Positions 26,451 to 35,964 are shown, numbered from the stretch's first letter. The stretch is DNA of 64,000 nucleotides from Algorimicrobium sp002414705 (GCA_963972425.1 CAXAUF010000004.1:55677-119676); one strand, 5' to 3'. The notes: generated from the letters alone by a model not told the origin. Numbers and translations are program-made.

Positions 26451-28085
26451 TTATGCCATACTGACACCTTTATGCTTGTTTTTATGTTTTAGTGCTGCTT
26501 TAACAAAAGCCACAAATAGAGGATGCGGATTAGCTACTGTACTCTTATATTCTGGGTGATATTGTACACCAACAAACCAGGGATGCTCTGGAATTTCTAC
26601 AATTTCAACTAAACCTGTCTCCGGGTTAGAACCTGTAGCAATCATACCAGCAGCTTCAATTTGTTCTTTATACGTATTATTAAATTCGTAACGATGTCTG
26701 TGTCGCTCTTCTATTGAATTAGATTTGTATACTTTATGTGCAATACTGTTTGGTTTTAAATTACAAGTCCAAGCTCCTAAACGCATGGTACCACCTTTTT
26801 CAGTCACATCCTTTTGAGATTCCATTAATCCAATTACTGGATTTTCAGTTTTCGAATCCATTTCAGTAGAATTAGCATCTTTTAAATTCAAGACATTCCT
26901 AGCAAACTCAATGACTGCCATTTGCATACCTAAACAAATTCCGAAAAATGGCATATTGTTTTCGCGCACATATTTTACGGCATCAATTTTACCTTCAATA
27001 CCACGCTCACCAAAACCAGGCGCAACTAAAATACCATTTAAGTGTGATAGTTTTGCATGAATATTATCGGCATTTAGATATTCCGAATGAATAGGTTCTA
27101 CATGTACTTTAACTTCATTTTCGGCTCCAGCATGAATAAAGGCCTCTAAAATGGATTTATAAGAATCCTGTAACTCTACATATTTTCCAATTAGACCTAT
27201 TGTGACCTCGGTTTTTGGGTTTTTATGACGTTTTAAAAACTCATTCCAACGGGTTAAATCAGGTGTGTGACTTTCTAATCCTAATTTTTTCAAAACAACG
27301 GTATCTAAACCTTGCTTGAGCATTAAATTAGGAACGTCATAAATTGTAGATACATCAATGGATTGGATTACCGCTTCTTCACGAACATTACAAAATAACG
27401 CCAATTTTTTACGTAACTCATTTGGCAGTTCATGCTCTGTACGGCAAACAAGAATATCTGCCATAACACCACTTTCCATGAGTGTTTTTACACTATGCTG
27501 TGTTGGTTTTGTTTTTAATTCGCCAGCAGCCGATAAATAAGGAACCAGTGTTAAATGAATAACCAACCCATTATTTTCACCTAAATCCCATCGTAATTGT
27601 CTAACGGCTTCAATGTACGGCAAGGATTCAATATCACCGACTGTTCCTCCAATTTCAGTAATCACGATATCAAATTCACCTGAATTACCAAGTTTTTGAA
27701 CACGTTCTTTAATTTCATCTGTAATATGTGGAATAACTTGAACCGTTTTTCCTAGAAACTCACCACGACGCTCTTTATCAATAACACTTTGATAAATACG
27801 ACCCGTGGTTACGTTATTTGCTTGGCTGGTAGGTACGTTTAAAAAACGCTCGTAATGACCTAAATCCAAATCTGTTTCTGCACCATCATCCGTTACGTAA
27901 CATTCGCCATGTTCATAAGGATTTAATGTACCTGGATCCACATTAATATAAGGGTCTAATTTTTGAATGGTTGTACGGTATCCTTGAGCTTGCAAGAGTT
28001 TTGCTAAAGAGGCAGCAATAATGCCTTTACCAAGGGAAGATGTCACACCTCCTGTTACAAATATGTATTTTGTTGTTGTTGTCAT
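26451..28085 (-). CDS. pyrG: CTP synthase PyrG
   Basis: 544 residues, the normal length. N-terminal synthetase domain starts KYIFVTGGVTSSLGKGI (P-loop); C-terminal class I glutamine amidotransferase domain has GICLGMQ (nucleophile Cys) and a His/Glu pair near HPEYKS. It makes CTP from UTP, ATP and glutamine. Upstream the minus strand carries TAAATTCG (28106-28113), part of a 13-mer also found before recR. Confidence 0.98.
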   Translation of the reverse strand: MTTTTKYIFVTGGVTSSLGKGIIAASLAKLLQAQGYRTTIQKLDPYINVDPGTLNPYEHGECYVTDDGAETDLDLGHYERFLNVPTSQANNVTTGRIYQSVIDKERRGEFLGKTVQVIPHITDEIKERVQKLGNSGEFDIVITEIGGTVGDIESLPYIEAVRQLRWDLGENNGLVIHLTLVPYLSAAGELKTKPTQHSVKTLMESGVMADILVCRTEHELPNELRKKLALFCNVREEAVIQSIDVSTIYDVPNLMLKQGLDTVVLKKLGLESHTPDLTRWNEFLKRHKNPKTEVTIGLIGKYVELQDSYKSILEAFIHAGAENEVKVHVEPIHSEYLNADNIHAKLSHLNGILVAPGFGERGIEGKIDAVKYVRENNMPFFGICLGMQMAVIEFARNVLNLKDANSTEMDSKTENPVIGLMESQKDVTEKGGTMRLGAWTCNLKPNSIAHKVYKSNSIEERHRHRYEFNNTYKEQIEAAGMIATGSNPETGLVEIVEIPEHPWFVGVQYHPEYKSTVANPHPLFVAFVKAALKHKNKHKGVSMA

Positions 28086-28420
28086 GTTGCGTTGTTAAAC
28101 GCCTGCGAATTTACGATAATATGTTTAATAGTTTAGGTGTTTCGGATTTTTATTTTGAAATGAAATTGAAGAGAAAAATAAGTTGTTTAGATGTTTGATT
28201 TGGAATTATTGTGTAATAATTAAAACATTTAGATTGCCTTATGTAACTCCAATCTTACTAAAATTAGAAGAGGACTGGAAATTGATGATTTTTGAAATGT
28301 CGTGCTCATACAAATATTTATGAAATTCGAGAAAGAAATAAATACGTGAAGATGCAAAAGTACAAGAAATTCAGGAATACCTACAACTATTGAAACTGCG
28401 ACTGATACTAGTCTAAAAAA
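28086..28420. other. 335-bp gap between pyrG and the DUF3820 gene
   Basis: Holds the pyrG promoter-like box at its left end. A plus-strand frame of about 54 codons (to a TGA near 28322) includes PYVTPILLKLEEDW but has no start codon; I do not call it. Nothing else recognised. Confidence 0.4.
28106..28113 (-). promoter_or_regulatory. -7-like TAAATTCG upstream of pyrG
   Basis: Minus-strand TAAATTCG is one base from TAnnTTTG and lies in the 13-mer ATCGTAAATTCGC (28105-28117), which also precedes recR. Confidence 0.4.
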
Positions 28421-28651
28421 CTACTTTTTGGGGAAATTCCGTTTAATGTTATGGATTAATTCTTCAAGACCATTTAATTTAAGTTCGTAAACGGATTGTA
28501 GCATGTCACCTAGTTTTCCTTTCGGAAATCCTTTATTATGATACCAAACCACATAATATTCTGGTAAATCTATTAAATGTCGATCTTTATATTTGCCAAA
28601 AGGCATTTTGGTATGAGCGAGTTTTATAAGAAACTCTCTGTCTGGTTCCAT
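28421..28651 (-). CDS. DUF3820 family protein
   Basis: 76 residues covering a whole DUF3820 domain: MPFGKYKDRHLIDLPEYYV, then WYHNKGFPKGKLGDML. The same fold closes the exonuclease encoded at 45951-46727 (FGKHKGKLVTEILDKEP and NADFP), so it may bind nucleic acid; no function is established. It starts 12 nt after the OsmC gene and is probably co-transcribed with it. Confidence 0.88.
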   Translation of the reverse strand: MEPDREFLIKLAHTKMPFGKYKDRHLIDLPEYYVVWYHNKGFPKGKLGDMLQSVYELKLNGLEELIHNIKRNFPKK

Positions 28652-28663
28652 GAGTAGTAGGTT

Positions 28664-29065
28664 CTATTTCCAGTTGAATGTTACAACTTTTTCTATATCG
28701 GGATGTAAACTGTAATGAACTGGACAGGTATTTCCTGTATGTTCTAAAATTTTTCGGGTCTTACTATCTGCTGGTTGCGGAAAGTGTAAAACGACCTCTA
28801 TTTTAGAAATACGACGTGGATTGGAAGCCATAGTTTTGGTTACTTCGGCTTTAGTTCCTGCCATATCATAACCAATGTCTGCAGCTTTAATTCCCATAAC
28901 GGTCATCATACAATTAGCTAAACCTGTGGCAACCGTATCGGTTGGTGAAAACGCTTCGCCTTTACCATTATTATCAACTGGAGCATCTGTTACAAAAGAA
29001 TTTCCTGACTGCACATGGGTGTTTTCTGTACGTAAATCGTCCAAATAGGTTACAGTTGCCGTCAT
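28664..29065 (-). CDS. OsmC family peroxiredoxin-like protein
   Basis: 133 residues. OsmC/Ohr fold with the two reactive cysteines: one in VATGLANCMMTVMG (about residue 52) and one in HTGNTCPVHYSLHPDI (about residue 113). Members reduce organic or fatty-acid hydroperoxides. The short form is closer to YhfA-like OsmC proteins than to Ohr. It begins 1 nt after the LysM gene stop, so the two are co-translated. Confidence 0.92.
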   Translation of the reverse strand: MTATVTYLDDLRTENTHVQSGNSFVTDAPVDNNGKGEAFSPTDTVATGLANCMMTVMGIKAADIGYDMAGTKAEVTKTMASNPRRISKIEVVLHFPQPADSKTRKILEHTGNTCPVHYSLHPDIEKVVTFNWK

Positions 29066-29066
29066 G

Positions 29067-30989
29067 TTATTTTTGTATTATTTCTTTAATTCTCAAATCC
29101 TCATATTTCACCAAATAGACCGTATCATTATAAAAACCACCAAATAATTTCTTTTTATAGGCAAATTTATTTTCAACATATTCTGTTAATGCCGCTTGAT
29201 TTACAGACGCGTACAAATCGTCATAATTCACAAGTCGTAAAACAACATCCATGGTTAAATCGAAACCACGAACGGCAATTTTGTTAGGCGTTACACCAAA
29301 CCGTTTAACATAGTTATTGGCAAAACTATTAGTATCATCTTCATTATACGTTTTGGCTATAGCTGGAAATGTAAATTGTAAATTAGATAAATGGTAATTA
29401 GACACCTCATCATCTTCAAACGCATTTCCCATATCGGTTGTAGCTAGAACTATTTCTATGTCTTCAGAAATTAATGAATTTAATTTACTTGTTACATTGG
29501 AAACAAAACCAGGGTTAGAAGTTTCTAAAAACACTATATTTTTACCAGGTTTTAATTTTGTAATAATATCTGTATCAATAATATAAAAAGCATCTTTTTC
29601 ATCTTTATCCTTCTTAGAAAACAGTTGTAATGCTTTTGGAAAATGTGTTTTTAAATCATTCGAAACTTTTATATGACTCTGATCTGCAATAATTAAAATT
29701 TGATTAAAGGTTGAATCATTTTTGACATAATTAATTATTTTTTCTTTTAATAAGTCTTCTGAAGGTCTTGTTTGGAAAACATTTTCAAATAATTCAACAT
29801 TTTTTGTCAATGGTGACACAACGGGAATATTTTTGTTTTTTAATTCTGAAGCTACTCGGCTAATATGTTCTGGCATAAATGGTCCTATTATCGCATCAAC
29901 ATCATCAAAATTATTAGTGTTTAAAATAGCTGAAACTTCACTTGCCATATTCTTGGTATCGTAAACATCCACTTTTAAATTAACACCTATTTTTTTAAGT
30001 GAATCTAAAGCCACAACAACACCAGAATAAAAATCTAAAGAGGTATTTAAAAACGGATCCTTTTTAATTTGCTCCTTAGTATCAGCTACAGAATCTACAT
30101 TTACTTTATTCAGTTTAAACGGTAACATAACTGCTATATGTTTCTGTTTATAGTTTGAAGTAGAATTTGTTAAATCTATGCTTTCAAGCTTTGTGTTTTC
30201 ATCTTCAACCGATGCATTATAAGGCGTTTTTAAAATCATACCTACTTTAAGTCCGCTTTCAACTAATTCAGGATTTAATGTTTCCAACTCACTTTGCTCT
30301 AAGCCCAGTTTTACTTTAAGTCGGTAGAAACCTTCTTTTGGTAATACCTCATAATATGAATATTGATTATCTACAGGTTTTTCTTCGGTATCACTAATAT
30401 TTGGTACTTGTATAACTTCGCCTTCTTGCAAAACAGGATTCATAGCTGGATTCATAGCTTCCAGTTCAGGAATTGTTATTCCAAATTTATAAGCAATTCG
30501 CCATTTTCCTTCTTTAGGTAAAACGGTATATGTTTTTGTAGTTGATTCAGGTTTAGAAACCGATAGGACTTTTTTATATAGTGGTATTTTTATTTCATCG
30601 CCTTTACGCAAGTTATTAGCATATAAAAAGGGGTTATGCTTTTTTATTTCATCTTGGTCTAAATTATACTCTTTAGATAAACTATATAAGGTTTCCTTAC
30701 GTTTTACTTTATGCGTTTTAAAACCAGTTAACTCTTTTTCTATAGTAGCTTGAGGTGCTGATGTTCCCGTTTTTTTATTCGGAATAATTAAAACTGAATT
30801 CGGTTTTAATTTTCTTTTGGCATCTGGATTTAACGCAAAAATATCTGAAGGTTTTAATTGATACTCTTTAGCAATAGTTTCAATTGTTTCACCTGCTTTA
30901 ACGGTATGTGTTTTATAATTTTGTGCTTGTGATGTAGAACCACAACTAAACATAAACAGAATGCTTAAAATGTAAAAAAGTTTCTTCAT
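29067..30989 (-). CDS. LysM x4 plus periplasmic-binding-protein fusion lipoprotein
   Basis: 640 residues. Lipoprotein-type signal (FMFSCGSTSQAQ, Cys about 16), then four LysM modules (about 26-72, 91-137, 151-197, 208-258; for example KTHTVKAGETIETIAKEY and KTHKVKRKETLYSLSKEY), then a type 1 periplasmic-binding fold (about 284-640; KQKHIAVMLPF, AIIGPFMPEHISRVASEL). LysM binds peptidoglycan; the C-terminal fold resembles Leu/Ile/Val receptors and LpoA-like regulators of wall synthases. A wall-bound regulator or sensor is my inference. It lies 286 nt after guaA and 1 nt before the OsmC gene. Confidence 0.9.
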   Translation of the reverse strand: MKKLFYILSILFMFSCGSTSQAQNYKTHTVKAGETIETIAKEYQLKPSDIFALNPDAKRKLKPNSVLIIPNKKTGTSAPQATIEKELTGFKTHKVKRKETLYSLSKEYNLDQDEIKKHNPFLYANNLRKGDEIKIPLYKKVLSVSKPESTTKTYTVLPKEGKWRIAYKFGITIPELEAMNPAMNPVLQEGEVIQVPNISDTEEKPVDNQYSYYEVLPKEGFYRLKVKLGLEQSELETLNPELVESGLKVGMILKTPYNASVEDENTKLESIDLTNSTSNYKQKHIAVMLPFKLNKVNVDSVADTKEQIKKDPFLNTSLDFYSGVVVALDSLKKIGVNLKVDVYDTKNMASEVSAILNTNNFDDVDAIIGPFMPEHISRVASELKNKNIPVVSPLTKNVELFENVFQTRPSEDLLKEKIINYVKNDSTFNQILIIADQSHIKVSNDLKTHFPKALQLFSKKDKDEKDAFYIIDTDIITKLKPGKNIVFLETSNPGFVSNVTSKLNSLISEDIEIVLATTDMGNAFEDDEVSNYHLSNLQFTFPAIAKTYNEDDTNSFANNYVKRFGVTPNKIAVRGFDLTMDVVLRLVNYDDLYASVNQAALTEYVENKFAYKKKLFGGFYNDTVYLVKYEDLRIKEIIQK

Positions 30990-31275
30990 AATATATATAC
31001 GTTCAAATTTGCGTTAGCGATTGCAACGTTATCCTTTTATTCTGTTAAAAATTAACAGTACAAAAAGATTTAAGTGATAACACGGCCTAAAAGCAGTCAG
31101 TCAACCAACTTAACTTCTCGATGCATTTTTTTTGTTACTCAAAATAAACATAATACGATAGACTGTGTTGCAACTTGAAAATCACAATAAAAACTATTCG
31201 TCAGTTTGGATGATCTTGATTTTTTATCGAGATCTTATCGAGAACTTCAAAAAACCACTAGAAGGGACATGTTAA

Positions 31276-32811
31276 TTATTCCCACTCAATGGTTGCTGGT
31301 GGTTTTGAACTAATATCGTACACTACTCTATTAACGCCTTTAACTTTATTTATTATCTCGTTTGATGTTTTTTGTAAAAATTCATAGGGTAAATTCACCC
31401 AATCGGCTGTCATACCATCGGTACTTTCTACGGCTCTTAATGCAACGCATTTTTCATACGTGCGCTCATCACCCATTACACCAACACTATTAACAGGCAA
31501 CAAAATTGCACCTGCTTGCCAAACGCTATCATAGAGATTCCACTTTTTCAAGTTACCAATAAAAACCGCATCAACCTCTTGTAATATACGCACTTTTTCT
31601 GCTGTAATATCACCTAAAATTCGAATTGCTAATCCTGGACCAGGAAATGGATGACGACCTAATAAATTTTTATCCATATCCATAGAAGCACCAACACGGC
31701 GAACTTCATCTTTAAATAATGCTTTTAAGGGTTCTACAATTTTAAGTTTCATAAAATCTGGTAGGCCTCCTACATTATGATGGCTTTTAATTGTTGCGCT
31801 TGGTCCTCCTGTTGCCGAAACACTTTCAATAACATCCGGATAAATAGTGCCTTGTGCTAACCATTTAACATCGGAAATTTCATGAGCTTCATCATCAAAA
31901 ACTTCAATAAACACACGACCAATAGCTTTGCGTTTTTCTTCTGGATCGCTTAATCCTGCAAGGGCATCCAAAAAGCGTGCCGAAGCATCTACACCTTTGA
32001 CATTAAGTCCCATGTGTTGATATTGATCCAAAACATCCTGATATTCATTTTTACGAAGTAGTCCGTTATTTACAAAAATACAATACAAGTTTTTCCCTAT
32101 TGCTTTGTGTAATAACATAGCTGCTACTGAAGAATCCACACCTCCTGAAAGACCTAAAACAACCCGATCATTTCCTAATTTCTCCTGAAGGTTCTCAACC
32201 GTTTCTTCAACAAAAGATTGTGGTGTCCAATCTTGTTCAACTTTGGCAATTTGCACTAAAAAGTTTTCTAGTAATTGCTTCCCGTCTTTGGAATGATATA
32301 CTTCTGGATGAAATTGAATAGCATAGGTTTGTTCGCCTTCAATTTTAAAAGCAGCATTCTCAACATCTTCCGTACTAGCCAATAACACACCATTTTCTGG
32401 TAAATGCTTAATGGTATCGCTATGACTCATCCAAACTTGGCTACCTGTGTATATATTATAAAAGAAATCTTCTTTTTCTTTTATGTATGACAGATTTGCT
32501 CTTCCATATTCTCGTGTGTTGGAAGGTGCTACTTCACCACCTGAAAAATGGGCTAAATATTGCGCACCATAGCAAACAGCTAACAGCGGTTTTTTGCCCC
32601 GAATATGTTTTAAATCTGGATGTAAAACCGCTTCACCTCTTACAGAATTTGGGCTTCCTGAAAGGATAACAGCTTTATAAATTTCAAGATTTTTTGGAAT
32701 TTTGTTATATGGATGAATCTCACAGTAAATGTTGAGTTCCCTAACGCGACGCGCAATTAATTGTGTGTATTGCGAACCGAAATCTAATATTAATACGTTG
32801 TTGTGTTGCAT
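31276..32811 (-). CDS. guaA: GMP synthase (glutamine-hydrolysing) GuaA
   Basis: 511 residues from ATG 32811 (MQHNNVLILDFGSQYTQLIA). N-terminal class I amidotransferase (AVCYGAQYLAH with the nucleophile Cys, QFHPEVYHS), ATP-pyrophosphatase P-loop VLGLSGGVDSSVAA and the C-terminal dimerisation domain ending SSKPPATIEWE. Converts XMP to GMP. A start five codons upstream is unlikely because TATTTTTG (32815-32822) overlaps it. Confidence 0.97.
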   Translation of the reverse strand: MQHNNVLILDFGSQYTQLIARRVRELNIYCEIHPYNKIPKNLEIYKAVILSGSPNSVRGEAVLHPDLKHIRGKKPLLAVCYGAQYLAHFSGGEVAPSNTREYGRANLSYIKEKEDFFYNIYTGSQVWMSHSDTIKHLPENGVLLASTEDVENAAFKIEGEQTYAIQFHPEVYHSKDGKQLLENFLVQIAKVEQDWTPQSFVEETVENLQEKLGNDRVVLGLSGGVDSSVAAMLLHKAIGKNLYCIFVNNGLLRKNEYQDVLDQYQHMGLNVKGVDASARFLDALAGLSDPEEKRKAIGRVFIEVFDDEAHEISDVKWLAQGTIYPDVIESVSATGGPSATIKSHHNVGGLPDFMKLKIVEPLKALFKDEVRRVGASMDMDKNLLGRHPFPGPGLAIRILGDITAEKVRILQEVDAVFIGNLKKWNLYDSVWQAGAILLPVNSVGVMGDERTYEKCVALRAVESTDGMTADWVNLPYEFLQKTSNEIINKVKGVNRVVYDISSKPPATIEWE

Positions 32812-32814
32812 GTG

Positions 32815-32822
32815 CAAAAATA
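32815..32822 (-). promoter_or_regulatory. -7 element TATTTTTG abutting guaA
   Basis: Minus-strand exact TAnnTTTG match ending 4 nt before the guaA ATG; the predicted start falls on the ATG itself (leaderless) unless another promoter lies further upstream. Confidence 0.4.
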
Positions 32823-32870
32823 ACAATTGCTTCTTTAAAAGCTATTTATGAGTTGAACTTTTTTAAATAA

Positions 32871-34241
32871 TTAATTCATGGATTCTAAAATCAATTGAAT
32901 ATCTTTTTCCGTGGTGTCTGGATTGATAAAACAAAAACGTGAAACGGTTTCGAATGTATCACCATTTTTCCATTTAGTTGGTGTGACTAAAGCAAAACCT
33001 TTTTCATGATTATCATAGGTCCAATTTGTATAATCTTCAGGCTTCCAACCAATACGTCTATATAATACACAAGACAAACTAGGCTCTCTAACCAATTCTA
33101 CATTTGGGTTTTCTTCAATCATTCTTCCTGCCAGTTGGGCTAATTCCAAACCACGTTCTACAGATTCTTTATAACGATCTGTTCCGTGTGTTGCTAATGA
33201 AAACCACAAAGGCAAACCACGTACGCGACGTGTTAATTGAATTTGATAATCTGTTGGATTAAAACCATGTGCGCCTTCATCTTTAAAAATATCTAAATAC
33301 GATCCTTGTTGGGAATGTGCTTCTTTAGCTAATTCTGGTTCTTTATAAATAACAGCTCCACAATCGTAAGGTGAAAACATCCATTTGTGTGGATCAATTG
33401 TAATACTATCTGCTCGCTCAATGCCATTAAACAAATGTCTTACAGAATCAGCTGCCAATGCGCCACCACCATAAGCTGCATCAACATGAAACCATAGGTT
33501 TTCTTGTTCACAAACATCTGCAATTCCTTCTAAATCGTCAATAATTCCTGCATTGGTTGTTCCGCCTGTTCCAACAACTGCAAATAAACGTTTCCGTTGG
33601 TGAAAATTTAAGCCATCAATAGTCTTACGTAAATCTTCACCTGTCAAGCGCTCTTCCGTATCAACCAGTAAAATATCTACATCTGCAACTTTTGCCATAG
33701 CTTTTATAGACGAATGTGCTCCAATAGAAGTTATAATTAAACCTTTTTCTCGTTTATACGTATCATCACGACGCCAAAATTCACGAGCCGTAACAATTGC
33801 TGATAAATTAGCTGCTGTTCCGCCACTTGTAAATACACCAAAGGCACCTTCTGGTAAACCTGTTAAGGAGACAATCCATGACATGGCTTCGTTTTCACAG
33901 AAAATTCCTCCTGCTCCTTCCATCCAATACGCACCATGAATACTAGATGCAGACGTAACCAAATCGAACATAATAGCAGCTCGTGTAGGTGAAGCGGGCA
34001 CAAAGGCTAAATTTCTTGGATGATCTACTGGTACGTTTGCTTGAGATAAATGTTCTTTCCACAGATTAAACGCATACTCACCTCCAACACCTTTAGACGT
34101 AACAGTTTCGCCAACAAGTGCTTTTAATTCTTCATATTTTTTGGGTTTTCCTATTTGGTGTTCTGTAGCGGATATTCTACCAATAGCGTATTTCATGACG
34201 TCTAATGTCATTTCAACAAGCTCCATATCAATCTTATGCAT
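32871..34241 (-). CDS. PLP-dependent amino acid decarboxylase (group II)
   Basis: 456 residues. Group II (Pfam Pyridoxal_deC) decarboxylase with FTSGGTAANLSAI, the HVDAAYGGG cofactor-binding Asp and the PLP lysine in SITIDPHKWMFSPYDCG. The family covers glutamate, aspartate, 2,4-diaminobutyrate and aromatic amino acid decarboxylases; the substrate is unclear. It starts 3 nt after the bshC stop and is almost certainly translated from the same mRNA, which raises the question of a thiol-related role. Its N-terminus has several close ATGs (34241 or 34226), so the exact start is not certain. Confidence 0.92.
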   Translation of the reverse strand: MHKIDMELVEMTLDVMKYAIGRISATEHQIGKPKKYEELKALVGETVTSKGVGGEYAFNLWKEHLSQANVPVDHPRNLAFVPASPTRAAIMFDLVTSASSIHGAYWMEGAGGIFCENEAMSWIVSLTGLPEGAFGVFTSGGTAANLSAIVTAREFWRRDDTYKREKGLIITSIGAHSSIKAMAKVADVDILLVDTEERLTGEDLRKTIDGLNFHQRKRLFAVVGTGGTTNAGIIDDLEGIADVCEQENLWFHVDAAYGGGALAADSVRHLFNGIERADSITIDPHKWMFSPYDCGAVIYKEPELAKEAHSQQGSYLDIFKDEGAHGFNPTDYQIQLTRRVRGLPLWFSLATHGTDRYKESVERGLELAQLAGRMIEENPNVELVREPSLSCVLYRRIGWKPEDYTNWTYDNHEKGFALVTPTKWKNGDTFETVSRFCFINPDTTEKDIQLILESMN

Positions 34242-34244
34242 GAA

Positions 34245-35849
34245 TTACTCTAACTTTAATATTATAAATTCGTTTTTTAACGGTTGCAAATTTACCATTA
34301 ACTGCTGAATTAATTGGTCTCCAAACTCTAAATAAAAGGTTGAAAAATTGGTTTGGCGCTCTTGTAAACTTTGATTTGGAAATAAATCGTCCTGAAGTAT
34401 TTTAACGCGTTCCAAAATATCAGATTGGTTTCGCTTTTGTGCTTTTAAGAGTCGTTTTTCTAAATGTTCTAAACCATTAATTTGCTTTTTCTCTTGAGCA
34501 GATACGGCTCCTTTAAAGGATTTATCGGTTTGTTTAGCTAATTGATATAAATCTTCGAACTGTTTTTTAAGATGTTGTTTTTGTTCGGAAAAGTCAATTT
34601 TTATTTCAGACGCAGCTTTGGTCACTTTTGTTAGCAATTCGGATTGTTTTAAAAATAAGTCTTTGTTTTCTAATCCTAGTTTTTCTAATTTCTCTTGCTG
34701 TTTGGTTGTCGTTAACAAAACTGAATTTCGTAACAACAACATAGGAAATGGTACATTTTGCGCTTCAAAATTCGATTGTAATTGAAACCAATACGCCAAT
34801 TCACCACCACCACCAATATAACAGAGATTCGGCAAAACAACTTCTTGGAATAACGGTCTTAAAATAACATTTGGGCTAAATCGTTCGGGATGATTCTCAA
34901 CTTCTTCTAAAAGTTGATTTATATTCCATGAAATTTCAGTTTCTAAAACGTTATAAGTTCCATCAACTTCTACAATTCGTTCGCGCAAACCGTCATTAAT
35001 GTAAAACAAATTAATCTGACGTGGATTGACTTGAATCTTATAATTTTCTGTTAATGCGTTTAATTTTTCGTTAGTTTCTGAAACGTTTACAAATGACGAT
35101 TGATTAATCAATTCCTCCTTTACAAAGGGAATGAATTGTTGTTTTAATCCTTTATCATTTCCATCTAAAATAACCAATCCATAATCTGCAAATAAGTCGT
35201 TTACCAAATAGCGTGTGGCTTCGGTTAAATTATCATTTGCGATATAGCTGTCCTGAAAAAGCGCAATTAATCTATCACTATTTTTACTTTTAGGGAGTTG
35301 TTTTGAAAACACATCAAAAACAGATTTAAACCCTTCTAAATCCAATTCGCCAACTGGTCCAAAAGCCTCACGATTCCATTGTACTTTTTTACCTTCAAAA
35401 TTGAAATAATTAATTTCTTCAAAATCATGATCTTCAGTTGCCATCCAATAAATAGGCACAAAATTATTTTTAGGATGTGCTGCTTTTAATTCTTCACATA
35501 AGTTAATTGTCGAAATAATTTTATAAAAGAAATAAAGCGGACCCGTAAAAACATTTAACTGATGTCCTGTTGTAACCGTAAAGGTGTTTTCGTTCTGTAA
35601 CGCATCAATATTTTCTAGTGTTAGCGCAGAAACCTGTATGTTGTGATATTGCTTCTTTAAACTATTAACTAAAACCGAACGTGATTCTTTAGTAAAAGAC
35701 ACTTTTTTTTCAGCAATTTGATCTTGAAAATTATCCAATTTTGGAAACCTATTATAAAAGGGCTTTAATGCGGAATTTTCATCTAAATAATCACAAATTA
35801 AAGTCGAAAAAAAGTTGGTTTCTCTAAACGGAATACAGTCGGTTGGCAT
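34245..35849 (-). CDS. bshC: Bacillithiol biosynthesis cysteine-adding enzyme BshC
   Basis: 534 residues, the usual length. N-terminal Rossmann-like core with TGHQLNVFTGPLYFFYK and PIYWMATEDHDFEEIN, and a central NLCYIGGGGELAYWFQL; a long coiled coil (about 385-480) follows, as in the known BshC structure. It adds cysteine to glucosaminyl-malate, the last step of bacillithiol synthesis. bshA and bshB are not in the window. A TATATTTG box (35876-35883) lies upstream, divergent from miaE. Confidence 0.95.
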   Translation of the reverse strand: MPTDCIPFRETNFFSTLICDYLDENSALKPFYNRFPKLDNFQDQIAEKKVSFTKESRSVLVNSLKKQYHNIQVSALTLENIDALQNENTFTVTTGHQLNVFTGPLYFFYKIISTINLCEELKAAHPKNNFVPIYWMATEDHDFEEINYFNFEGKKVQWNREAFGPVGELDLEGFKSVFDVFSKQLPKSKNSDRLIALFQDSYIANDNLTEATRYLVNDLFADYGLVILDGNDKGLKQQFIPFVKEELINQSSFVNVSETNEKLNALTENYKIQVNPRQINLFYINDGLRERIVEVDGTYNVLETEISWNINQLLEEVENHPERFSPNVILRPLFQEVVLPNLCYIGGGGELAYWFQLQSNFEAQNVPFPMLLLRNSVLLTTTKQQEKLEKLGLENKDLFLKQSELLTKVTKAASEIKIDFSEQKQHLKKQFEDLYQLAKQTDKSFKGAVSAQEKKQINGLEHLEKRLLKAQKRNQSDILERVKILQDDLFPNQSLQERQTNFSTFYLEFGDQLIQQLMVNLQPLKNEFIILKLE

Positions 35850-35875
35850 AGTTAGCTATTGCAGTTTTAAAAAGG

Positions 35876-35883
35876 CAAATATA
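35876..35883 (-). promoter_or_regulatory. -7 element TATATTTG of bshC
   Basis: Exact TAnnTTTG match on the minus strand, 27 nt before the bshC ATG; -33 not clear. Confidence 0.5.
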
Positions 35884-35942
35884 CGTTTTCTAGTCTTAAA
35901 AATAACTTAAAATATATACAGACAAGCGCTAATAAGATTGCT

Positions 35943-35950
35943 TATCTTTG
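35943..35950 (+). promoter_or_regulatory. -7 element TATCTTTG of miaE
   Basis: Exact TAnnTTTG match 15 nt before the ATG at 35965; it overlaps the longer open frame, which argues for the downstream ATG. Confidence 0.55.
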
Positions 35951-35964
35951 CCAAAAAGGAAATT

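Noticed and set aside
28155..28324. Plus-strand frame with PYVTPILLKLEEDW in the pyrG-DUF3820 gap
   Set aside because: No start codon and no family match; may be chance or an old fragment.
31016..31275. Possible riboswitch between guaA and the LysM gene
   Set aside because: Only short direct repeats (TATCGAGA) seen; no purine-type aptamer core recognised.
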